This document shows, piece after piece, positions 10,301-17,729 of a DNA stretch of 20,255 bases. Source of the DNA: Phoronis ovalis (lineage: Eukaryota; Phoronida; Phoronidae); the NCBI GenBank assembly GCA_028565635.1, contig JAOXYB010005012.1:1-20255 (forward strand), written 5' to 3'. Under the pieces are notes generated by a model. The model was not told the DNA's origin and did not search any database. It was given only the letters and a program-made list of their open reading frames with translations. Both the position numbers and the translations under genes were made by a program. Positions within the stretch are counted from its first letter, which is position 1; every line of letters begins with the position of its first letter.

Positions 10301-13300
10301 CGAAGATTCGTATCAGCATTTGACCTACTTAATTATCAAGGTCATTTTAAGATGTCACCTAGCCTATTATGCCCATCAACCTAGTCTTCTTATATCCACC
10401 TCTGAATCATCCAGGCGGCATTTATTTTTTGTGGCTATAGATGCAACGTGATGTGCCCACTTGGAAACAAAGATGGCCACCAGTCAGCCATAATTGAAGT
10501 AATCCAGGGTAAAAGTGTACCTAACCTGTACTTACATATTGCACTGAATATGAAGCTGATCTGATAAAAAATGAAGCTGTTACAGTGACGTACAATCTCG
10601 AAAATCAACACATTGTAAGTAATCCGGGTCAAGATTATATATAACCTGTATTTTGACCTGAACCTATTCTGTACCAAATACGAAACTGCTCGATCGGATA
10701 AAAACTGAAGCAGTAACTGCGAGATAAAGAAAGTGTTAATAAGCGCAGCAAAAAAAAGCTGAAGATTCGTAACAGCATTTTGACCTATTTGTTAAGGTTA
10801 TTTTAAAATGTCACCTAGCCTATTACGCCAACCAACCTATGACCTTCCTAGAACCACCTTTGAATCATCCAGGTAATGCTCCATCTTCGCGGCTATAAAT
10901 GCAACGTTACATGGCCTCTTAGGAACAAACATGGCTGCCAGTTGGCCATATTGGAGGTAATCAAGGTCAAAATTATAGTGACCTGTACTTCGACCTGTGT
11001 GTACCCAGTACCAAATATGAATCTGATCGGGTAAAAACTGAAGCAAGACAAAGGAAAATGTTACATACGACAACAACAACAACATCTTTCTACAACTATA
11101 TGCCCAACCACATAGTGGCTGAGCATAAAAACAAAAGATTTTCAAAGTAGGAGTTCCTGTTCTTTTTTAAGTAGTAACCAATTCCATTTAACTACACTCA
11201 CAGGGCTTCTTGGTACGGGTGCAAATCCTTCAATGAAAACTAACTTCTCGATCATATCTGGAAATGAGGAGGCAAACTGTAAAATAATAAATCCGGGGTT
11301 TTATTTTAAGTTGAAATAATTTATCGCATTGTAACAAACAGTATTAAAGTGGAACATTTGTAAACCAACATAGCTGGAATTCACAATTACTATTATCAAA
11401 ATCGTTTTAGAAGTTATTTCTATTGAAGTATTTCTGTTGTTTTTTAATCATCATTTCTAGTTACTAAAATAGTAGTAATCATTTACCAGCAGTGCTATAC
11501 TAGATCCAAAACTGTGAGCTATAATGGAAAATTTCGTCCACTTTAAACCTACAAGATAATTAAATCATGAAAGTCATAGGTGACAAGTCTCCCATTTTTT
11601 AGATAATACTGTAACAATAGAGGAAATTTCGTAAACGAAGTAAATAAATACAGTATATACGGTCAATCTTTGTTGTGCTTTGATGGTATCATTCCGTTCA
11701 TCATATATATGTATAACAATTTTCACAACAATGCATTATTCAATGTATCTGCTAAATTAAAAACAGCACGGGGACAAGTAACTTTTATCATGTATTGGGA
11801 CTATCCTAGAATACACCAGTTTCCAGGAAAATGTACCTGACCAGTTTTATTAATTTATATTTTATATCTATTTAAAGCATACCATCAACAATCCGTCTAA
11901 TATCCATAGCATAGTCTGTCATATGATAAAAACTGCCAGAGGGCCGTTGAGATGATTTACCATGTCCAGGCAAGTCCACAGCTACATAGTGCATGTCTAA
12001 AAAAAGATTCTCATGCATTGATCAACATAGAAAAGAAGCACGTAGTGTCTAGATAAAATGAGAAGAATTTCTTTAAGAATGAACTCATAAATTTTATTTA
12101 ATATAAATATACGGATCAATACTTTTATCGTTATTTTAAATTATATCAAATATTAAAATGGTAGGATTTCGAGGCATATAAAGAAACTACTTTGTTATTA
12201 AATATCAAATTGAAGTGTAAAAGAAGTTTTTGCAAGTAAATATACTAGCTATCAAAGTTAAGCATGGGGGCCATATTCTAAAACTCTGCATGACATGGGC
12301 TGCATAACACTATTGTGGAGGCTTGTGTAACCCAAAGTTTGCTGTCACAACCATTCTGAATAGTCCTTGCAATGTACACTGTAAACATCTTGCAGCACCA
12401 TTGCGCGCAGTGCGTGTGAAGACTGCAATATGCTAAACCTGCACAGTCACAACACAGCACAGACAGCATGCCATCTCAGGTAACAGGAACTCGGTACCCT
12501 GCTCTGCGCAGTACTATTGTGGCGAAGACAGCAAACCAGTACAGTGTACAACGCTGACACATAAAACACTATCATTATTATTTTTTTTATTAAAGCTGAT
12601 ATGCCAGGAATCAGGATTTATCCATCGTTATACATGTAACGGAATTACCCCCCTGTATTCCCCTAGTGTACATTGCCATTGTATTAATTAATGTCGGCCA
12701 ACCCTTAGCCTCTGGCTATAACAGCCAATCAGAAGGCTTACATCACTGACTATAAAGAAGTTGCACGTGGATTATAGCCAGAGTGGTGCACAGAAGTCTC
12801 CTGGTGAAGTAGTGATCGATAGATGTCCGGAAGCTCCGGAGTTAGAAGTCTTCAAGAGAAAGGCTCAAGTTTTGGGCTACAGAGGTGATCGTACAATAGA
12901 AGAGTACCATCACAGCTAAAATATACAGAGTGCACCATTCTCACGGCGGCGTGGGCATCGAGAACTGTTGGTGCCGTTCTCTAGCTCTCAGTAAGTATTC
13001 CTAGCTAGAACCCCCGGGGCCCATTTAATTAAAGATTTAGGGAGAAGAGAAGTTCACCGTTGAAGCTTACAGAGGCCTAGACCTGTCTTCAGGTCGGCCC
13101 AAGATATGGTGCCGCCTGGTTATCGACTCATTTGCGACCTGGTTGAGGCCTAGACAAGTACCATGTCTTCTATGTGACGGCGGATAAACAGTATATCAGG
13201 AGCCGAAACAGCTGACGTGGTTGGCTAGTTGAGTCCTAGTACAGAAACACATCAATAATTATCCTGTGGAGGCTGGTCTTTACCGCTTGAGATGCAGTCC

Positions 13301-15329
13301 CTGATGCAAGAACCAGAGGAGGATAATATTATTACTAACTATCGCTACCTATAATTGTATTTGAATTACTAACGAGTCTTTATAGTAGTTAAGAAGTACC
13401 CATTAAAGTCTGCTATTAAAAATATATCCATCATTGTCTAGTTTTAATTACATGTACCACCAACCATCAATCACTGAACGAGTATACTTCTCGAAAGAAC
13501 CAACTCAGCAGCCAACACCGCCAAATAAATACAACGCGGCCGCGCCGGACCGGACCGCTACATATAGCATGTCTAAGCAACTATTTCAGGTAACTTTTTA
13601 TTAGGTAATAACTGAGATGCATACGTAACATAAAGAGTCTGAAATCTCGTAATGGATAAATCAGTGCAGCGCTATCCTGTCTTTATCTTCATAATCAATC
13701 TTGTCAAAAAAACAAAATATTGAATGATTCTTTTAACATTGATTACAGATTTTCTTCTTTTGATAATCATGTAAAATAGCACTTTTAATTGTCACTGAGT
13801 TAAGTCTGATTATTGTTTTTACAGTTTGTTTTTATGAAACTCTTAGAGTTTTACATATCCTAGGTTAAATTAAAGAATACAGCTAAAATGTAATTGCACA
13901 TAAACATAACATTACCATATCATAAGGGAGGAATAATATGCAGTTGTGCTATGAAATTGTGGTTCAACTAAAAAAAATTAATTAGTACTTTTGCCATGCT
14001 ATGTTGTATATAGTGAATACAGTGAAAGATACAACTCAGCCAGTTTTATCTTTTAAGTAACGTTACCAGGGAATTACATTAATACAGTAACTGTCTTGAC
14101 AGTTCCTGTCATAAGTAAATGCTATGCTTACTGGCATATCAATCCTACCAGGTGTAGTGTAAGTGGTAAGCAAACTGTTACATATAATAAGAAATGTGTA
14201 ATACGCGAGACCCGGAACATGAGAATGGTTAAGAAAATATAAAATGACTTTTTACGTACATAACATTTCCTTTCACAAGACTTTTAAGGCAAGTTAGTTT
14301 GTGTTTCACAAATCGGATATTAAAGTTGTTTTGTGCTATGCAAAGTGGTATGGCACCTATACCGAACGGTGTGTATTTTTCTCAGTGAAACTACGTCTAG
14401 GCGTTCACCCTATCGGAGTGTAACTATATCCGGTAGATTACTTACGTCCTCATCTTCAGCAATGTTTACCATCAATGTCGCACGTGGCGTGCCTGCTGTT
14501 TATTTGTGCGTTAAATGCCTTCTCAGTGGTGGTTTCTAGCGTTTAACCCAGACACTAATTCTGACCCTAGCGTTAACCTCGACACTTATTTCGCGAAAAT
14601 CGTGGTGTTCATTTCTAGTCTGTATCTATAAGATTACTATGCAAAAGTCTTCAGCATTATGCTGATGATATTAGCATGATATTAGTATAATTATATGTTT
14701 AAGCTAATTTTAAGCTTTTATGCTAATACCTTTGACAGAAGCACCCAATGAAGATAATTTTTTATAGCTTTATACAGTAAACCAAACATATTTTTGTACA
14801 TGTTTCATGCTTAGATAAAGCATTTGGTAATGTAGCTTGGAAGGCTATCTCTGTTCCCCACTCACCAGCAATCTGAATTTTTTTTAATTCACCAGCAGCC
14901 AGCTAAAAATGCGGGTGAAGTCTATCTGCAAGCTGAAATTTGCACACAAAAATATATGCTGTTTCATGGAGTTTCTCTTTCAAATAAATCATTTAGCGGT
15001 GTTGAAGTGGAGAATCAGATCTGTTCCCCATTACCAGCTGGATGAACAGCATATATAGGTTTGCCAGCCAGCCAGACTTGACTGGGGAACAGATATATGG
15101 GTAACAGACTCGGTGGGTGCTTCCGCTTTGATCAGCTGTCATTACTGTACTTATGTTTTTCCATGTAGTTATTTACTAACTCACCTGCTGGGAGCAGGGG
15201 CAGTAGAGTAGCAAATGAATTTGCATTGTCTTTATAACCATGAAGACACAGCACTTGTTTACCAGTTTCACCACACTCTTTTGCTGCAATGTGACCCCAT
15301 GGTAGTGGGATTTGAATTTCCCTAAACAT
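1229..15329 (-). CDS. SERHL2: SERHL/SERHL2-like alpha/beta-hydrolase, complete 10-exon gene
   Basis: Coding exons: 15185-15329, 11883-11996, 11487-11548, 11202-11276, 8185-8291, 6569-6654, 5940-5980, 4284-4360, 3730-3832 and 1229-1342. Together they give 924 nt, or 307 residues plus TGA, close to the roughly 314 I recall for human SERHL2. All junction phases agree. Seen in order: PWGHIAAK near the N-terminus, the oxyanion-loop LCLHGYKDNANSF, DLPGHGKSS, the nucleophile elbow IIAHSFGSS, ISATDGI supplying a plausible acid Asp, and VQGHHEVHLNHPEKVA carrying the C-terminal catalytic His. The fold is an alpha/beta-hydrolase; the physiological substrate of SERHL proteins is not established to my knowledge. 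The ATG directly follows an acceptor-like tttcag, so an upstream 5' UTR exon is likely but not located. Downstream of the stop, the nearest poly(A)-like hexamers on this strand are ATTAAA (815-820) and AATAAA (690-695). Eight introns are GT-AG and one is GC-AG. Confidence 0.92.
1343..3729 (-). other. SERHL intron 9
   Basis: GT-AG intron (gtaaat...ttgtag on the minus strand). The part nearer exon 10 (1343-1950) shows nothing recognisable. The remainder is the repeat array. Confidence 0.85.
1960..3640 (+). repeat. Diverged tandem array of ~420-520-bp units in SERHL intron 9
   Basis: Unit starts recur at about 1972 (cttcgtgaatccactttcgaatc), 2493, 2913 and 3345. Each unit holds, in order: a GGGAACAAACATGGC..CCATATTGGAAG block (about 2060, 2570, 2990, 3426), GAATATGAAGCTGATCGGAT, AAAACTGAAGC, a tacAAC..ATGTCGAAGATTC block, and a TTTTAAGGTCATT..AATGTCACCTAGCC block. 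A second, weaker AACATGGC..CCATCTTGGAAGTGAT block sits mid-unit. Copies diverge with many indels and contain no conserved reading frame. Confidence 0.8.
3730..3832 (-). CDS. SERHL2: SERHL-like coding exon 9 (catalytic acid region)
   Basis: Acceptor atttaag|cgctac and donor aagaag|gtaaat. It encodes ATDGIKLLGTAEQIEALDRH then a helix ending KVIEVLQKFSKK. The Asp of ATDG sits where alpha/beta-hydrolases place the acid. A second acceptor, gctacag, lies 7 nt further in, but using it shifts the frame into a stop after nine codons. Confidence 0.9.
3833..4283 (-). other. SERHL intron 8
   Basis: Donor gtatga, acceptor atttaag. It holds nothing else I recognise. The acceptor is an AAG with a modest pyrimidine tract. 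Confidence 0.8.
4284..4360 (-). CDS. SERHL2: SERHL-like coding exon 8
   Basis: Acceptor attacag|gtaacc and donor atcag|gtatga. It encodes VTPLSFTYEELISCYEKITC then EVLFI, ending with two bases. EVLFI is the strand just before the catalytic acid, matching human AHVLLIKA. Confidence 0.9.
4876..4918. repeat. Perfect 11-bp inverted repeat with 21-nt loop
   Basis: TTTTGTGAATG at 4876-4886 pairs with CATTCACAAAA at 4908-4918. It lies in SERHL intron 7 beside a locally CpG-bearing stretch (4815-4925) unlike the rest of the intron, which may be an old element edge. Confidence 0.6.
5122..5589. mobile_element. MITE-like element, family A copy 2 (longer core)
   Basis: Same termini as the 855-1143 element, in SERHL intron 7. 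It is bounded by a perfect direct repeat ACGTTGGT (5114-5121 and 5590-5597; 9 bp if the adjoining G is counted). The end sequences CCGGGGGG and the GTCAATATGAAAGTG block are inverted at the two ends. It holds about 150 bp near 5340-5490 that copy 1 lacks, so copy 1 is probably an internal deletion derivative. An 8-bp duplication fits hAT-type transposases, but no transposase is present. Confidence 0.78.
5940..5980 (-). CDS. SERHL2: SERHL-like coding exon 7 (41-nt micro-exon)
   Basis: Acceptor attatag|gaac and donor cagttt|gtaagt. Two bases complete a Gly codon; thirteen codons TKYAFARDIRIQF follow, corresponding to human TTKVATGLVLNRDQRL. Confidence 0.87.
5981..6568 (-). other. SERHL intron 6, GC-AG type
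   Basis: The intron begins GCTAGT and ends ttcattatag. Frame continuity from VETEQ to GTKYAFARD requires this boundary. The interior holds only a small AATTATGC/GCATAATT inverted repeat near 6150-6176. Confidence 0.85.
6569..6654 (-). CDS. SERHL2: SERHL-like coding exon 6, ends at a GC splice donor
   Basis: Acceptor gttacag|att. It encodes LIQGHLWCTKESAKTLFERA then VKQVETEQ, matching the human LLKSNSHLSEECGELLLQRG segment in layout. The only donor that keeps the frame into exon 7 is acaag|gctagt. The nearby GT (ggcta|gtatta) would create a TAG at the junction. Confidence 0.88.
6655..8184 (-). other. SERHL intron 5
   Basis: Donor gtaaag, acceptor gttacag. About 1.5 kb of AT-rich sequence in which I see no exon, repeat family member or RNA gene. 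Short open frames inside lack any family resemblance. Confidence 0.8.
8185..8291 (-). CDS. SERHL2: SERHL-like coding exon 5 (cap region)
   Basis: Acceptor tttacag|gaagg and donor gatag|gtaaag. It encodes 35 codons plus two bases, with NRLSAAMNNMHKYEGFNPNG followed by KLYTKEEALD. The cap is the least conserved part of the family. The assignment rests on position, phase continuity and continuation into exon 6. Confidence 0.88.
8505..8825. repeat. 32-bp-period tandem repeat block (family B)
   Basis: ACCCAT(T)TTTAG-type units start at 8579, 8611, 8643, 8719, 8748, 8781 and 8813, spaced 32, 32, 76, 29, 33 and 32. Each is followed by a T-rich stretch and GTGAAAAGYG or a relative. The left end is G-rich (ggggtccggggtcagggg). 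The period and G-rich edge recall family A, but the unit sequence differs. The right side runs directly into the intron 4 repeat array, so it may be truncated there. Confidence 0.7.
8830..11090 (+). repeat. Diverged tandem array of the same repeat family in SERHL intron 4
   Basis: Six units start at about 8832, 9150, 9507, 9982, 10390 and 10850, marked by the GAACCACCTTTGAATCGTCCAGG block. Spacing is 318 to 475 bp. The internal blocks and their order are those of the intron 9 array, in the same orientation. A short direct duplication of CTCTGTATTGAGTATGAAGCTG lies near 9645-9690. The array ends in a (CAA)n run near 11070-11085 followed by ACTATATGCC, a terminus resembling the one near 3613. 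Confidence 0.82.
11202..11276 (-). CDS. SERHL2: SERHL-like coding exon 4
   Basis: Acceptor tttacag|ttt and donor gccct|gtgagt, phase 0 at both ends, 25 codons. FASSFPDMIEKLVFIEGFAP corresponds to human FFCTFPEMVDKLILLDTPLF, i.e. strand 6 and the start of the cap region. Confidence 0.9.
11487..11548 (-). CDS. SERHL2: SERHL-like coding exon 3 (nucleophile elbow AHSFG)
   Basis: Acceptor ttgtag|gt and donor ctgctg|gtaaat. It encodes LKWTKFSIIAHSFGSSIALL, aligned to ALKWNRFSILGHSFGG in human. The catalytic Ser is within A-H-S-F-G; the first Gly of the usual G-x-S-x-G is Ala and the following residue is Ser. Confidence 0.92.
11549..11882 (-). other. SERHL intron 2
   Basis: Donor gtatgc, acceptor cttgtag. 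Plain AT-rich intron; nothing else seen. Confidence 0.8.
11883..11996 (-). CDS. SERHL2: SERHL-like coding exon 2 (DLPGHG strand-4 motif)
   Basis: Acceptor tttttttag|ac and donor gatg|gtatgc, phase 1 at both ends. It encodes MHYVAVDLPGHGKSS, corresponding to FYYVAMDFGGHGLSS in human, then a helix ending in MDIRRIVDG. The G-H-G turn after strand 4 is typical of alpha/beta-hydrolases. Confidence 0.92.
12635..13562 (+). mobile_element. Possible solo LTR of a retrotransposon
   Basis: A ~928-bp block of distinctly higher GC and CpG than its surroundings starts TGTAACGG and ends CGCTACA, the TG...CA form of LTRs. In plus orientation it has CCAAT (12725-12729), TATAAAG (12751-12757), GTAAGT (12991-12996) and AATAAA (13524-13529). 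A perfect 12-bp inverted repeat CTCTGGCTATAA/TTATAGCCAGAG (12710-12721, 12772-12783) brackets the promoter-like part. No primer-binding site or polypurine tract lies outside, so it would be solo. Flanks TATAC and TATAG are only an imperfect target duplication. It could instead be another repeat type. Confidence 0.4.
14736..15125 (+). mobile_element. ~390-bp MITE, left copy of an inverted pair
   Basis: Begins CAGAAGCACCCAA and ends GTGGGTGCTTCCG, giving terminal inverted repeats of roughly 16 bp. A perfect 6-bp direct repeat CTTTGA flanks it (14730-14735 and 15126-15131). Internal TCTGTTCCCCA and TGGGGAACAGA blocks form further inverted structure. Noncoding. It lies in SERHL intron 1, 59 nt from the first coding exon. 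Confidence 0.85.
15185..15329 (-). CDS. SERHL2: SERHL-like coding exon 1 (start codon, HG oxyanion loop)
   Basis: Encodes residues 1-48 plus one base. MFREIQIPLPWGHIAAK matches the SERHL N-terminus, and VLCLHGYKDNANSFATLLPL matches the human VLCLHGWLDNASSF region as I recall it. The donor is cag|gtgagt. The sequence gcatttcag stands immediately before the ATG, so this is probably an internal exon preceded by a noncoding one. It lies between two inverted MITE copies. Confidence 0.92.
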
Positions 15330-15422
15330 CTGAAATGCAAACTTATTTTTTATAGCCGACTATTGTATAACTGACATGTCACATGGTGAATATCTACACT
15401 CTCACTCAGGGCTATCTAACAT

Positions 15423-15805
15423 CGGAAGCACCCAACGAGTCTGTTCCCTATAATATCTGTTCCCCAGACGAGTCTGGCTGCATGGCTGGCAAACCTTAAA
15501 CAGTTCATCCAGCTGGTAATGGGGAACAGATCCAATTCCCCACATTAACACCACTAAATGATTTATTTTAGCACGAAACCCCATAAAACAACATCTTTTT
15601 TGCAAATTTCAGCTGGCAGATAGAGTTCCCCCGCATTTTTAGCTGGCTGGTGAATTAAAAAAAATTCAGATTGCTGGTGAGTGGGGAACAGAGATGGCCT
15701 TCCAAGCTACATTACCAAATGGTTTATTTAAGCATGAAACATGTAAGAAAATCTGTTGGTTTGCTATATAAAGTCATAAAAAATTATCCTCGTTGAGTGC
15801 TTCTG
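15423..15805 (-). mobile_element. ~383-bp MITE, right copy of an inverted pair
   Basis: Same element as 14736-15125 in the opposite orientation; by eye the two agree over most of their length with scattered differences and small indels. It begins CGGAAGCACCCAACGAG, ends GAGTGCTTCTG, and is flanked by a perfect direct repeat TAACAT (15417-15422 and 15806-15811). Separate target duplications show two independent insertions and not one folded element. Confidence 0.85.
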
Positions 15806-15811
15806 TAACAT

Positions 15812-17157
15812 CCACAGACTATCGCACGCAATCGTTGAACACTCACCCAATTATAAATCGTTGTATAGTGACCGAATTCGTTTGACATTCACTATGAAAT
15901 CGTTGTGCAAATGATAAGTTGTGTTACAATCAGAGTTCGTTCACCACTCGCAATTTCTGACAATTTTACCGTGTTCACTGCGGCGTTCACAGCAATTTTT
16001 CCATGTAACAATGAGGATGTTTTACTGTGTAAAATATACATACCAGAGGTAGTAATTAGCGTCTCCTATTCAGTTAAGGTAATAATAGGAAATGGAGTAA
16101 ATCTGTAATTGTTCTTATAGACTACTTATTCAAAGCACTGATGACAGATGAGCTAATTTATACAGGACCAGTATCTATGAAAAGGCTGGTATAAACTGGG
16201 GGAAGACACTGCAGTACTGAGAATTACCCGAAAGCATACGAGGCGAATTGAAATATCACATCAGACATCGGGTCAAACCGCATTCAAAGAAATAATTATG
16301 CGGGCTGCTTATGATAGTGAACAACTGATTACTGCATTTAACAACTAACTGTACATGTAGTAAAGGTTTAATTTAATGCAAATTCTGTCATTTTGTAGAT
16401 TTTTGAAATTCTGTAAAACAAATGGAAGAAACTACATATAGGTGAATTTTTATTTGCTTCACAGAAATTAGAAATTAAATTGTTTCCTTACGTAGCAGTA
16501 TAATTAATTTTTATGTGGCATTAAGTTGGAATTATGTTCAAAATCGACTCGACTAACGTACTTGCATGTATATTAAAAATAAAACGTTAGTTTATCTTGT
16601 TATGGGTAATTCGGAATGTAAATATGTTATATGGTAAATAGATTCGCTGTTCAAATAAATGGAGAATATTATTCAAATAAATTATTGTTAAATTTATGTT
16701 TCATTCACTTTTAAGTCAGCTATCAGTCTAATCCTTAAAAGACCCCGCATGCGGGTACTGATCTCTTGAAAGGTAAACCCAGTTGTTTAAAACACGCAGA
16801 ATTGATTGACAATATGGCTTATAATTAACTGCGGTAATGCTGTATACTTTTTTTACTTCAATGACGAAAGATACTTATCATTTACGACGCTCGATCATGA
16901 TATTACTATCCAATAAATACACGCATCTTCATTTGTGCATGTGTTATTCTAAAATTAAAAACAACATCATACAAATTCAACTAAAATGTCGCAGCAAAAA
17001 TCTAGACTGCTGCTGATTATATTTTAATAAATCATCTTTCATTAAAATTTGAAGAAAAAACAACAACAATAGGCATATGATCGCGTGCAAGATTCCCGTT
17101 ACTGCATTGACCTGCAGGTTGACAGAAGAAACAAAAACAAAAAAGATATTACCCTAA
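15812..17157. other. Intergenic region, likely upstream of SERHL
   Basis: No gene supported. ATCGTTG occurs three times (15831, 15857, 15899) and GTTCAC three times (about 15949-16000), with more CpG than nearby. The SERHL promoter and any 5' UTR exon should lie in this direction, but no TATA box or start site can be assigned. The 16744-16755 palindrome is here. Confidence 0.4.
16744..16755. promoter_or_regulatory. Perfect GC-rich palindrome, NRF1-like
   Basis: CCCGCATGCGGG is a 12-bp perfect palindrome in AT-rich intergenic DNA between the minus-strand SERHL gene and the plus-strand CCDC102A-like copy. Its centre CGCATGCG matches the middle of the NRF1 consensus GCGCATGCGC. Regulatory use is inference only. 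Confidence 0.25.
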
Positions 17158-17380
17158 GTTTCACAATAAAAAATTAACATCCCCCAAACAGTCAGACGGC
17201 GAGTTCAGCTGGACATCCCAGACCCTTTCAGTAGAGATACCTAATTCCAGCTCAATAATGTTGTTGGTAAAGATACCGAATGGCAAAATCTTGTCAGTAG
17301 AGATACTATTTGGTAACTTGAAGACTCTTAGCAGTACGGATACAAAATTTCTGTCGATCAAGTACAGATAATAACACTAA
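17158..17380 (-). other. Possible degenerate leucine-rich-repeat remnant
   Basis: The minus frame reads LYLIDRNFVSVLLRVFKLPN, then LPFGIFTNNIIELELG, then LNSPSDCLGDVNFLL before TGA. The LPxGIF...L.L pattern and the N-P-C-x-x-D-L-L tail recall an LRR followed by a C-terminal cap. The spacing is irregular and no second clear repeat exists. The short repeat TCAGTAGAGATAC occurs twice here (17228 and 17296 areas). I regard this as a weak resemblance, not a gene. Confidence 0.22.
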
Positions 17381-17729
17381 AGAAATGGGCAAAAATAAAT
17401 TAGACAAATAAATAAAAAAATGCATTCTTTTGAGACTGATTATGTGCGACGTCATTCGATTTGTGTTGTAAGAAAGGTGTTGAAAATGAAAAAATGAAAA
17501 AGTATAGTGTGCAGTTTAATCTGTAGATGGTGCTGCATGAATTATGACATGGTAGCTACTACAGACCCCCAGACATACATGTAGCTGTTAACAAATTTTT
17601 AATATTGACCTGTGCATCATCATTGTCCAAGTGAACTTGGTCTAGTTTTCAATTCTTATTTATGCATAAACTGTTTAGACCTTTATATAGTACCTGTTTT
17701 AAATGCTGACAATGTAGTGTCTGTTGCAG

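Larger units (their letters stand above)
8292..11201 (-). other. SERHL intron 4
   Basis: Donor gtgagt, acceptor tttacag. It is almost filled by the 32-bp-period block and the long repeat array; only the outer ~200 bp near exon 5 and ~100 bp near exon 4 look unique. Confidence 0.85.
11997..15184 (-). other. SERHL intron 1 (within the coding region)
   Basis: Donor gtgagt, acceptor tttttttag. Going leftward from exon 1 it holds the left MITE, a locally CpG-containing stretch (14390-14600) with a perfect GTAAGT donor on the minus strand, about 800 bp of plain sequence (13563-14390), the possible LTR, and a block rich in short repeats (12300-12550). Confidence 0.8.

Noticed and set aside
10435-11145. 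Minus-strand open frames of 80 and 102 codons
   Set aside because: They lie wholly inside the intron 4 repeat array, match no family, and the equivalent frames are broken in the other repeat units.
15402-15605. 67-codon minus frame
   Set aside because: It is the translation of the right MITE copy, and the left copy does not keep the frame.
14736-15805. A single large foldback transposon carrying exon 1 as cargo
   Set aside because: Each arm has its own terminal inverted repeats and a different target duplication, so two separate insertions explain it better.
15905-16108. 67-codon plus-strand frame in the intergenic region
   Set aside because: No recognisable motif and no splice context; length is expected by chance.
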